Shown here piece by piece: positions 54,099 to 64,000 of a stretch of 64,000 bases of DNA. The stretch is taken from contig JACVRA010000313.1 of assembly GCA_019828545.1 (NCBI GenBank), positions 124,001-188,000 on the forward strand. The letters are read 5' to 3'. Within the stretch, counting starts at the first letter, position 1. Each line of letters starts with the position of its first letter. The stretch is from Paracamarosporium sp. OC-R06-R3. Lineage: Eukaryota > Ascomycota > Dothideomycetes > Pleosporales > Didymosphaeriaceae. The position numbers were made by a program, and so were the translations under genes. The notes under the pieces were generated by a model. The model saw only the letters and a list, made by a program, of their open reading frames with translations. It made no database searches and had not been told where the DNA came from.

Positions 54099-54663
54099 AA
54101 TGGAGGTATAAATAGATTGAATATCAAAAACAGTTCTTGCAATCTAATGCTTAGAGGAAACCCGGTGTAGTAGAAGCCACTTAGCGATGTTCTCTCTTTG
54201 GCATTTAAATAGGACACCCGCTTTCCGCAACTAAATATTGAATTTAATATGACGCGTAACTTAAAGATATTTGAATGCATTATGCCTACATCACATCGCA
54301 AGTCTAACTCTGGGAAGTCTAGTTTTGTCGTATCCATTGTACGAACCTCCCCGTAGAGGGTACGGGCCGCAAAACCCGCATCCACAGATATATTCCGAGA
54401 TGTCGATCAACGGTCCTCGAGCCTTGGAACACCCAATGAAATCTTCGGTAATAGACATCAAAAGAATGTTAATATATGAGACCTGGTAGGATGGCCTCGC
54501 TAGTAGGGATGTGTTGCACTCGTATTGTAATTACGATATACGCGTATATTCGTACAGCGTATATCGTATACTCAGCCAATACAGTGGCGAGCATTTCTTT
54601 TAGGAACTCACGACTGGTTCCTTAATTTACCAGGCATTGACAGACTGTATTCGTTTCTCCGTG
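54099..54663. other. Intergenic stretch, A/T-rich
   Basis: About 0.56 kb; peroxidase promoter and 3' flank of the next gene. No supported gene. Contains short alternating TATACG-type runs near 54520-54560. Confidence 0.45.
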
Positions 54664-55515
54664 TCACAACTCACTCTTGTCTGCATCTTTTTCTACCTCG
54701 CCCGCTATGAGTTCGGGAACAGCAACTCCAGCAACGGCAGCTAGGCTAGTCAGGCTTCCCACGATCCCCTGGATAACTGCAAGCCCAGCACCTCCAGCGC
54801 CCGCACTCATCAATATAGCGAACAAGCTGTGTGCAGCGATATCACCTATTCCCGCTTGAATGCTCGCTGCGACAGAGCCTAATGAAGAAGTGAGCATATT
54901 CTTCCAAGATGCACCAAGGGACCATGTACTAGCAGCGACTCCTTCCGCAGTGAAACCAACGGCACCTAAGACAGTCGGTACGGTGGCAGCAGTTAGTGGA
55001 CCCACTATAATGCTAAGTATGATACCGATAGTTTGCTCAGGGTGCTTCTCAATCCAGTCTTTGATATGTATGGGTAGATGCTCCCATTCAATCACTGATG
55101 CATTTTTGACAGCCTCAAGGAAGTAGTCCCTTACACATTGACTAGCGCCTTCGATTGAATTTCCTATCTCTTTCACAATCGGCTCAGTGAGTTTACCAAA
55201 CTCTTCTCCTGTACCCAGTAGAGCCTTCCAAATGTCGTCGGCGGTAGCGCCCACATGTTGTCCAGCCTCTTTTCCGAAGTCCTCGAGGGCTTTTAAAGTC
55301 GAAGAGTCAATGTGTTTGCTTATCTCTTGTCCAACCCCTTCTGCGACGCGGCTAATGTCTGCGACAGCGTAGCCGGCATGCTTGCCCACTTCCTGACCAA
55401 TCTCATCTAAAGAACTGAAGGCGTCTCTTAATAGGTCCATACCTGCGTTAGAATCATCGGTAGAGAAGGAGCCCGAAGAATAAGAGAATTGACGAACTCG
55501 CGCTTGCCAGGTCAA
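54664..55515 (-). CDS. Ifi-6-16 family protein, copy 3, with long amphipathic N-terminus
   Basis: Two exons on the minus strand (55515-54930, 54878-54664); 266 residues when the 51-nt intron (GTACAT...ATTAG) is removed, 283 if retained because the intron is a multiple of three without a stop. Splicing gives LGAVGFTAEGVAAS joined to SVAASIQAGIGDIAAHSLFA, aligned with copies 1 and 2 at the same phase. The core then reads ILMSAGAGGAGLAVIQGIVG. Unlike copy 1, a 150-residue N-terminal region has recurring amphipathic segments (EIGQEVGKHAG, GVGQEISKHID, DFGKEAGQHVG, GTGEEFGKLTE), LEA- or apolipoprotein-like, then IKDWIEKHPEQTIGIILSI, which matches the lead-in of copy 1. Probably a membrane protein of mitochondria or ER, by family only. 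Confidence 0.87.
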   Translation of the reverse strand: MTWQARVRQFSYSSGSFSTDDSNAGMDLLRDAFSSLDEIGQEVGKHAGYAVADISRVAEGVGQEISKHIDSSTLKALEDFGKEAGQHVGATADDIWKALLGTGEEFGKLTEPIVKEIGNSIEGASQCVRDYFLEAVKNASVIEWEHLPIHIKDWIEKHPEQTIGIILSIIVGPLTAATVPTVLGAVGFTAEGVAASTWSLGASWKNMLTSSLGSVAASIQAGIGDIAAHSLFAILMSAGAGGAGLAVIQGIVGSLTSLAAVAGVAVPELIAGEVEKDADKSEL

Positions 55516-55855
55516 TCGCTCGTTCCTGTTGTGTAACAGTTGCGACGAATTAGGTTAGCATCGCATTCGTGGCAAATGTTCATTAGCGCTAATGATTCGA
55601 TTGAAAAGCACCCGTGAAAGCATGTCTAAGGTAGTTGCTAGTGCAGCCGTGCAACAATGGCGAGCTGGCATGTTTTCTGTGTTCTCGAGTGTCAACGTGC
55701 AGCGGCCTGCGACGGTTTCCTATTTTTATTGAGCACCTGAATACTTGTAGTGTATGTATGAGGTAACATATTCACATCTGCAGGAGTAAGTCTAAGTAAG
55801 TGAACAAATCATATATGGAAAAGGAACTAGGCTGCATAACGAATCTATCAGTTGG
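55516..55855. other. Intergenic stretch
   Basis: About 340 nt; nothing supported. Confidence 0.5.
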
Positions 55856-57977
55856 TCAGATAATTCGAATATCGTGTAGACCATCTTGATAGCGGCGACA
55901 AGGTAAACTCTTTTTAAGGTTCTCATCCAAACTTGCTAATAACCACTCACTCGATTCTGCATATGTCCATTTACGCGCCCAACCGATTCTCTTGAATATG
56001 CCACCTTGAATGTCCACAACGCGCAGTAGTAATACTTCCTGAAAATCTGGATATGAAACATTGAACGCGGCGGGAATGTAGAATAGCCGGCCAGCTGCAT
56101 TGTCGTCCTCATAAGCTTTCGGATCTGATGGAGGAACGTCAAGGACGGTCATGTCCTCCCTGTCATAAACTTCGGGATGCGATATGTATAGAACCGCGTT
56201 CCATCTTCTTGACTCTAAATGGGGCTTATCATTGCTCCATTCCAGAATCATCGGCCTAAGCTGTCCTCTCAGGTCCAGCCAGCCACCGGTTACACGACCG
56301 GTGATATCTTTGGTCGCGTGCTGAAGGCAAACGTCTACGATATCGATCATTGATGATCTGGTGGTTTGATAGTCTTTAATAATCCGGTGCTCAATTGATG
56401 CCCAAGACCATGAAGGAGCTCGGTAGACAGCTGGCTGCTGGATATAAGCACCTACGCTTCTGGGCCTACGGTACCATAAGAGGTCATCTTGTAAATTCCC
56501 TCGCCACATACCCGCAACGTATGTATCCGAAACTAAGACTGACATCGATTTTGCAATGCCAGACAAAGCAATGAGCTTATCGAGAGGATTCGTGAGACTG
56601 GTCTTAGAGTATAAATCGACTAATGCCATCCAAAGCTCGTACTGTGTGAAACCATGTTCGTGACCAAAATCCACTGGGCTTAGTATTATGCCATGTTTGT
56701 ATCTGTCGAGTAGCAATTTGATTCTCGCGATAGCATTGTCGTTTGCTTCATTGAGTGTGGATCCAATCAGGCTAGTGTGCCCTTCGGGATATTTCTCACA
56801 CGCTCTATGTTCTCGACATTCCCAGAATAACTGATCGTGACAAAAATGCAGGATCCGTGGAGAGAGGACTCTCTCTTGAAATACCCAACCGCGTGTATTG
56901 AGAGAACAGTTCAGCACGTTTCGTAACCACAATTCTTCATCGATAATCTCATAGTTGATGGGACTGGAACGAACGCCACGATCCTCAGTTAAGAGACTTA
57001 TATTTGACCCGTAGAGACTGGATGGATTGCGGTTCCGAGACAAACCTTCCAAACCAGAGTCCGAGTCAGAGGCTGAGATGTTGAGATGTGAATTTAGATA
57101 GACTTTATGCATAAGACCGGCTTCATTTGCCCAGTCGGTAAGATCATCCTTATCTTGTATGATGCAAAGTGAGTCTATCCATATATATCGGATGCCAAGT
57201 TGCAGTGATACGGAAATGGCATCTGCAAAAGTTGACGGTAAAGCCGATATAGGGATGTTCCGACTGAACCATGATAAATTGCTTTTAGTGAGTTTTAGAA
57301 ACTCTACCATGCCCCACCGGTGGCTTAAAGTGTTGTATGGTCCAGTGGGTGGCTCCTGCGCTGTGTGGATTAAACGCACATGGCATTGACCGTGATTGGA
57401 GACGCTGATTAGCAATAAGCGTGTTGGATACCATGTCACAGCTGCATCTGTGCGGTTGTATTTTCGGTGGGAATGGAAGCATTGATGTAACCAGCCTTTG
57501 GCGCATTCGAGCGACAATTCCGACATTGTATTGTTAGACGTAATCGAAGCCTGAGGAGCGGGCGCATGTTGGAGGCTGGTAACTGGAATCTCCTCAATGC
57601 CTAGGCTTTATTTGGAAAACTTTACACGTACCCGGTAACTTTTCCAATTTGAATTTATGGATCACTCCACCAGCACCCCAATATGTGGGTTCATATAGAG
57701 CAAAGTATAACGAGCGTGTTTCTCCTTGCCTGCCATAAAGACTAGCCACAACTAGGAAGTCAGCTTTAATCGCCGCATCATAACGTTTCTCTTGCAGTAG
57801 CCTGGTTTCTCTCGATTCTGCGTCCTCCTGTTCTTTCGTACGTATCCAGCTTTGTTTGATCCTGGAAAGCTGCAGCGATAGTGTCGTGCATATACAACAA
57901 CCTTGTTTCACGGATCGCTTAAGTGATCTGAGAGTTCGATGTTGTCCAAACTCCCACAGGCCCCAACCTGGATACAT
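55856..57977 (-). CDS. HET-domain protein (heterokaryon incompatibility type)
   Basis: Two exons on the minus strand (57977-57632, 57582-55856), 49-nt intron (GTACGT...TCCAG); 690 residues. A nearer acceptor (CCTAG) would make a 31-nt intron in the same phase, too short to be likely. The first exon has the usual HET-protein opening (QGCCICTTLSLQL, SRSLYFALYEP-like). The second has AKGWLHQCFHSH, RLIHTA, then the HET domain: YNTLSHRWGMVEFLKLTKSNL, ALPSTFADAISVSLQLGIRYIWIDSLCIIQDKDD and LNISASDSDSGLEGL. Downstream TRGWVFQERVLSPRILHFCHDQLFWEC and PLDKLIALSGIAK and YRAPSWSWAS are standard. The family triggers cell death after fusion of unlike hyphae or plays immune-like roles; this member has no extra domain. 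The partner is not identifiable. Confidence 0.93.
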
Positions 57978-59230
57978 TGAAGAAAGCCTGCAGTATCAAA
58001 GAGTCCTAAATGACTGAGTTCTACAAAAATTTCACAAGGGTAGCATACCTATTTTTCGAATACCGCAACGTACCCACACACACATCGCACAACATTATTG
58101 CAAAGGGTGGTTGGTGGCTTTGTGGCCCGGCGGGTTGGAGGTCGGAGATTAGGCAGCCGAAGAAGATCTCGAAATCTAGGGGTTTATGTTGTTTGCGTTG
58201 TGGCTGGGTTAAAATAGCACATGGGTGGTAAAAGACGCCATAAGGTAGGCACGTCACTGTCGCAAGACTCTGGTCACCTAGAGAATTGTGACGGTGATGA
58301 AAGACCCGTAGGTGGATAGCCATGCGGGGGTACGAGATATTGCAGCCTGATATAAGCCCTGCACAGCAACAAGTCAGCTCTCCACCTTCAAGTCTAATAT
58401 CTAGTCGAACAAGCTTTATAAACATGCTAAACGTATTGAATGCTATGCCGCCTACATAGTAAACATTTTTGAGGTAGTCGACAATGCTGGTGTGTTTGCT
58501 GACATAATGTCAAAACAGATGGTTCAGCATCCGGCACCTGACTTAGGTGGGTAGTGTAAATATCACCTTAACTGCCATCACTCTTTAATTGGACAGGCGC
58601 TGTCCTTTTATCTCTTCGGAGTGCATTTCGTCGTGAGCCTAGGAACCATTTGAAGATACCCTTAACACGTTATCTTGAAGTAGTGTGGGGGCCAATGAAA
58701 ATGACTAAGCAAATGCTAAAGCCCCCGTATTCTGGAAACCGGCAAATTAGGCTTGGCGTCTTGGATTCTAGAACCTTGCGCGTCTTCCATGACTGGGGCT
58801 CATCTCGTTTACGATGGGCGAACAGCCACCTCGTCAGCTCGTGCGCATGGGGTAGTTTGAAACGAAGGCTACTTCGATGCCGGTCGATAGGAGAGAAACC
58901 AACATGGGGTTGAAGAGGCGTGAATGGGCGTGGGACCTGCAGCTATGGCATGGCGTGTGTCGTGGAGGCACATGTGAGGGCAGCGATAGGTCGTCATGCG
59001 CGTGGATTAGCGATAGGCGGGATGCGTGACAGGGAACAGCTCCGCCCGCCGCGGTCGTGTCCAGGCTTCTGTGAGGGCTGCCCTGTTTGATCGATCGACC
59101 GGAGCATTGATGAGACAGGCCGCCTGAGGTAATTTGTTGACGCTGCCAGGACCGGTGACACGCCTTCCACAGACATCCCTCGCCAGCATGCCTTGCGCCT
59201 TCTCCTTACACAAACCGCATCAAACCCAAC
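57978..59230. other. Long intergenic stretch
   Basis: About 1.25 kb between divergent genes; promoters of both. No supported gene. Confidence 0.5.
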
Positions 59231-62200
59231 ATGCCGCTGCGCAAACGCCAGAAGAGTACAGCTGCCGACGGCCAAATAGCAAAGGGCGAAGAGAAGAAGA
59301 GTAAGCGGCAGAGGCTTGCTGAGTTCTTCAGGTCGAGGAAACAAAAGAGCGACAAGGAGGCTGCACCTGTACGCCCACCACTCCCCTTCAGCTACCCCGC
59401 CAGGTGATTACAGAAACTAATGGCTCCCTTTGTGTCCAAGATACCCGTTGCTGTTTCCAAAGATGGCTCAAGAAACCCCCCTCGAGACTCAAAGATCGCC
59501 GAATCTACAAGACCCGCGAAGTCGAGCAGCTCTGTCGACGTACAACGAGTGGGGGCTGACCCGCAAGACGCATCGCTGCCCACGCCTCCACCAGAGCCAC
59601 CCGTATCGACAGAACCAGAAAGTACAGAGCCAGCGGAGGTGGGAGAACCAGAAAAGGCAGTGTTGGAGAGAGCAGAGCCACCTAACGTGGAGTACCTCAG
59701 CGAGGAGCATATACATACGCTTTTCTCAGGCGCACCTCACTTCTTCGTACAGAAGATGGAGAAGCGACCTATACCCAGGGCTTCTTTTCCGTGGGACGCG
59801 GAACTGACTGTAAAAGACGTGTCGGATTCTGTTCAGCTTGCAGAGCCCGCCTTCTCTACCGCTACGCTGCACAGGCATTTGCCTGTGTTACAGCAAGCCG
59901 CAGATCAGAATAAGCCATATCAAGGCTATGACCTGGACGTAATTGAGGTGCCGAGCATGCTTAGCGCTCAGGGCATCGAGCCGGTAAGTAGATATCCTTC
60001 CATAGTTGCACCTGATCAGATGCTTATCATGTGCTTGCGCATAGGGAACTGTTGGGTTCGCTTACTTCCTCGAGCTGTCACAATCCGATCACCTCGTCAC
60101 AGATCTTTCACAATCACAGACCAGTAACGAATACCTGGAGGGGATGAGGAACAAACAACTGATGCAGCAAAACCCGGAGAGGCTTGGAATCAGATCTGTC
60201 GAAATGGCTATGGTACACGACCGGCTCGTCGAGCTCGGTGACTTGGTGGAGGCATTCCATGACAGTCCCGAACGAATGACTATACTCAACAACCAGGCTC
60301 CGGGAGATCTGTACGCCAACCTTTTTGGAAAATTTCTCACACCTCCTGGGTATGATAGCACCGCGGATGATCCCACTGGCATGAAAGTGCAGATTGATAC
60401 ACTTTTGAAGATTCTCCGACTACGAGGAGTATGGTTTGACTTCAGTCTGGTGGAATGGCGGATACGACTTGGTCAAATTCTCTGGAGTGAGACCGAACCA
60501 GAAGTCGAGCTTGACACACAGCCATTGTGGACAGATCGAGATATTCTGCTTCTACAGATCACTTTAGCCTGTGAGCTTCTGCTTCGCCTAGACGCCATCA
60601 CGAGCATGGAAGTCGATGATGTCAAACGCCAGATGCATGTCAGCCCTCAGGATTTTCAGGGTTTCTTAAACCTTCAGACGCGCAAAACAGACTGGGATCT
60701 TGTCTTGGCGCGACGATTTCTTGAGAATATCCTTGTTGTCAAGGAATATAATACAGGTCCGTCCGTGCCGGAATCGAAGTCGCGAGGGTTGTTGTCCCTT
60801 CTTGGATCGAGTGCGCCAAAAGATGAAGTCAAGTCGGATTTAATTTTGCTACCGCAGCATCAAGCTCGACAGCTTTCCGGTCTTCTGCATTTTGCTCAAA
60901 CAGTACAATGGCCTGGTATTGATCTGATTGCGGCCGAGCTCGCCCATAAGATAACTACCCCAGAGATTGTCCCAACGCCGAGTGAGGCAGTGTCACCTAC
61001 TGGAAGAATTTTGGACCTAAGCACACCCGCGTCAATCAGCGTGTACGGAACACCCCTGGCAACACCGCGCTCGAATGTTCTGCTGGACAGCTACTTTGGC
61101 AACCTGCAAAGACCATCGCCAAGCCGAAATGACTCCCGGACGCTTCAGATTCCACTTTCAACCACGTTACTTGCCCATGCTGATAGCCCGGATCATACAA
61201 TCAACGTTGGAGGTTGGCTTAGTCGCTCCTACCTGACAGGTCTTATCTTACCCGGAGAAGGTATATCGCACTTTCTCATTTCCACACTGTTAGAGAACGA
61301 CAAGCTAGCCATTGCCGCTCTCGGTGATTCTGCGAATCTGTACGGCGGATTCATCTACGCGGAAAGAACTTGGTGGAGTAAAGCTTCCATTGTGGCCCGT
61401 GTCTTGGGCTGTGTTGAGGGGGCTGTTGAATGCATGGGCTGGGTCAGTTTTTCGAAGCTGCCTGCTGAGTCTCCTAACGGTTGGTATGCCGTCAGCAGCG
61501 AACAATTGCATTCCGAACAGCCATCTCGAATTGCTGCCGAAGAGGACGTTGTTTTGCTGCAATCCGCTGTTATACCAGGTCTTGACGAATCGGCGGTTAA
61601 AGCTGAAGATCTCATCGTCCCTCGCGATGCTGAAACTCCTCCCATCCCGGCTGTCGAGTTTTCAACATGGAACTTGACTCCAGTCAACGCAGAGCTGCAA
61701 AACAGCGACGCTGCTTCCACACCAACCGCAGAAGCGGAGTCTTATGTGGCATCGGTGACGTTCACTTCGATGGCCCGCAGTACGCATGTCTTGTCATTGA
61801 CTCATGACGTTCATTTTGTGACCTCCTGGCCCTGCACTCCGCCTGCAGCTTCACCAACCCCTAATGTCCCTCGAATGCTCAAGCGCTCACAGACCTCATC
61901 GCTCTCTCGTACATCATCCAAACGCAGCATTCATAGCAGCCGGACCGCCAGCAATAGATCTTCACAACTCATTCGTCGCAACTCGCATGGTTTCGAGCCG
62001 TTGCTCTCTCATCCTCCAGATTCGCCCAGCATCGCGCCAACCCGCATGTATTTTCCTGTGCCGGACGAAGATCATAAATACATTTTGTCACCAAAGTCAG
62101 AGCCACTGAATGTGCACCCGCTCCACACGTCCCACAAGTACAAAATAGTTCCGGCGACGGATATTCTGGACACAAACTTTATCCTGCCTTTCACACCTCA

Positions 62201-62453
62201 TGTGTATACTTCACCAGCACCATCGGCACAAAACTCGCCAGAAGAGGAGAAAGAGGAAATTGTTCCTAAGACCAAAGATGAGGTTGTTCTCGTACTGGAC
62301 GCTCGGGCCTCGAACGATCTTGAGCTTCTTGCCCGTTCTTGGTGTGCGGAGAAAGGCTTTCACGCGGTCATTGGTCGGGTTGGGCGCAGCTGTCTCGCAT
62401 GTTGCGTTCGCGAGGCAAAAGGTCTAGGTATCGATATCGTCATCAGAGTCTGA
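59231..62453 (+). CDS. Large fungal conserved protein of unknown function
   Basis: Three exons (59231-59368, 59414-59983, 60045-62453), introns 45 and 61 nt; 1038 residues. The N-terminus is very basic (MPLRKRQKS, KKSKRQRLAEFFRSRKQK), then a Pro/Glu-rich linker. From residue 140 a long folded region begins (HTLFSGAPHFFVQKMEKRPIPRAS-type text, PWDAELTVKDVSDSVQLAEP, ILRLRGVWFDFSLVEWRIRLGQILW, CELLLRLDAI). A second block reads INVGGWLSRSYLTGLILPGEG, LISTLLENDKLAIAALGDSANLYGGF and YAERTWWSKASIVARVLG. A Ser-rich insert precedes the C-terminal DEVVLVLDARASNDLELLARSWCAEKG. I recall this pattern from ascomycete proteins carrying an uncharacterised DUF; no function is proposed. No signal peptide; the basic head suggests nuclear or membrane-surface location. 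Confidence 0.85.
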
Positions 62454-63042
62454 TTCGGGGGGTAATCGTTGCTGCGCATTTGTTCTCTACGATCGTCATT
62501 TTTCCGCGGCCACGAAAGTCACGATGCTACCTTGTTTTTACGCACATATACCCAGAGCTAGTTTTTGCTCGTCATCTTTTCCATCCCGCTAGATACCAAC
62601 CCCACAATATACATATCCACATTAACGAACGAATTGTCTATGCGCATGGTGCGATCAGGCGGGCGGTGGTGAGGCTGTGACGCCGAAAAGGAACTAGGAT
62701 CACCGTCGCTAAGTTGCAAAGCCTCCGACTCCTTCGCACCAAAGTCCGAGCCTCCGCCAGTAGAGGAATTGTGTGCGCGCATGAAACAGTGCGTTGGACT
62801 GCGGCTGCGGTCCGATCCTGCACTGTCATGCGCTTTTGCGGAGCTGAAGATCGCGTGTATATATGTTTGAGGTGGGTGGTTCTTTACGCCCTGCTCTGCC
62901 TACCTGCACCGTCTATCCATCTATCTGTCTCCGCAATAACAACTATCATACTAAACCCCGCGCATCTCCCTGAATCTATCTAATCCTCAATTTCTCAAAC
63001 CAAGACTTCCGAACTAGCTTTCCCAAGAAAGAGATATCCAAG
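62454..63042. other. Intergenic stretch
   Basis: About 0.6 kb; nothing supported except a pyrimidine-rich leader just before the small gene that follows. Confidence 0.45.
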
Positions 63043-63228
63043 ATGCCGGAAATGCAATACATACCTGCTGGCGGGAGCGTCGATTCGTCTGTGCCCGACA
63101 CGGAGGAAGAAGCAGGCTCGTCTACGTGCCATGGGTTTTGGCCTGTCCAAATGGTCGGGGCCTGCATGGTGGGGACGTGGGCGCTGATTGCGAGTGCGTG
63201 TATGAGCTGTAATGGGTTGAACTGCTGA
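63043..63228 (+). CDS. Possible small Cys-rich membrane peptide
   Basis: A 61-codon frame that reads acidic head (DTEEEAGSS), then CHGFW, a hydrophobic segment VQMVGACMVGTWALIASACM and a Cys-containing end (SCNGLNC). The ATG lies in a good fungal context (ATCCAAGATGCC) after a long C/T-rich leader. Four of five Cys fall in or after the hydrophobic segment, a layout shared with small tail-anchored Cys-rich membrane peptides. It is short and unsupported by similarity, so it may be chance. Confidence 0.35.
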   Translation: MPEMQYIPAGGSVDSSVPDTEEEAGSSTCHGFWPVQMVGACMVGTWALIASACMSCNGLNC

Positions 63229-64000
63229 GGTGTGTGCTGGTTCGATGTTTGGAAGGTTGGCAATGTCCGGGTGACATTCTTCAATTGAATTTCGAAGGGG
63301 ACATTTTTCGATTGGGTCTGGGTAGTCGGCCGCGTTGGGATCGACGCCTGATTGTACGTTTGAATGCCTGGGTAAGGTTGAAAGAAGTGGGGCGGGAATG
63401 TGAAGTGAAACGGGATGAATCATTCGATGGACACGGTAGCATTTTTGCAGCCTCGCGTGGAGAGTTGAGGCATGACACGAAAGGAATGTTCAAGATGTCG
63501 ACGCAGTATATGGAGCATTAGCACTCTGGCGCAGCGTTGGGGACAAATGAGGAAAGCACAACGAGGGACCATGCGTTAAGTTGTGTGGTGTTTGGGAACT
63601 GGTTTTGGTATTTAGTAAGGCAGCAAGTGCGTTCAAGGTGCGTTGGGCCTAGGTCTATGGAAAGAGAGGTCGCAATAGTGGTCCAATCGGAGCAGCTAAG
63701 ACAATCACTCCAGAGTCCAGCTGATAGCGCAAGATGAGTATGATGGTCTTTTGTATGATATACCCTGGAGTAACTCAATATACCACGCGCATGTAAATTT
63801 GACGCTGCGTAACACTTACCACGTATCTGGCTCACTTCTCACTGGTGCGAAGTGATGGGAAGAGCAATGAACCCATCCACCCAACGCCTTCCTCATTACT
63901 AACAAGTCCCCTTCGAATTAAAAGCCGCTCTACAAACGGCTCAACCCTTCCTCCTCTACCAAAACCCATCACTACACATTCGTCCTCGCTCCAGCTACTC
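63229..64000. other. Intergenic stretch to the window end
   Basis: About 0.8 kb; only short frames. The last 100 nt are C/T-rich, as in fungal 5' leaders, so a gene may start just beyond the window. Confidence 0.4.

Noticed and set aside
57601..57631. 31-nt intron in the HET gene (GTACGT to CCTAG)
   Set aside because: Too short for ascomycete splicing; a 49-nt alternative ending at TCCAG keeps the same frame.

Overview
The window is nuclear DNA of a filamentous ascomycete (Pezizomycotina; gene families suggest Dothideomycetes, but the class cannot be proven from the sequence). The evidence is: short spliceosomal introns of about 45-85 nt, mostly with GTRNGT-type donors and CTNAN branch points; a tRNA-Phe gene with an intron after position 37; and fungus-specific families (Zn2Cys6 regulator, HET domain, UstYa/DUF3328, GH43 and GH35 secreted enzymes, Cbp4, Skt5-type SEL1 protein). 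No transposon, CRISPR, plasmid or viral feature was seen. Gene models were rebuilt by hand from reading frame plus splice signals; most spliced lengths come out as whole codons.

0-9.6 kb: a 5'-truncated fungal membrane protein with a methyltransferase-like start, followed in the same frame, after one TAG, by a long disordered protein; a C2H2 zinc-finger protein; an unknown lysine-rich protein; a BTB/T1 protein; and an intron-containing tRNA-Phe(GAA).

10-15.8 kb, the most interesting part: a compact candidate dikaritin-type RiPP cluster. It has an MFS exporter (-), a secreted precursor with seven VDEGFSKIIYKR repeats cut by Kex2 (-), and two UstYa-family (DUF3328) oxidases (+), each with two HxxHC motifs. 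An arylsulfotransferase-family protein follows at once (16.1-17.8 kb) and may or may not belong. The predicted core, ending ...FSKIIY before KR, is not one I recognise among the named dikaritins.

18.5-26.7 kb: secreted hydrolases (GH35 beta-galactosidase, GH43 endo-arabinanase, a nicotinamidase-like cysteine hydrolase with a signal peptide) and one fungal orphan family. The two glycosidases fit removal of pectin side chains.

28-36 kb: two Ifi-6-16 family genes (one lacking a visible start), a ubiquitin-like-domain protein, and a Zn2Cys6 transcription factor. A third Ifi-6-16 gene lies at 54.7-55.5 kb.

38-62.5 kb: housekeeping and mixed genes: SDR oxidoreductase, Cbp4, Skt5/Chs4-like chitin synthase activator ending in a CaaX box, a secreted orphan, a PHD-finger protein, a Mid2-like membrane protein, a chloroperoxidase-type heme-thiolate peroxidase, a HET-domain protein and a large fungal orphan. 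A possible 61-residue Cys-rich membrane peptide lies near the right end.
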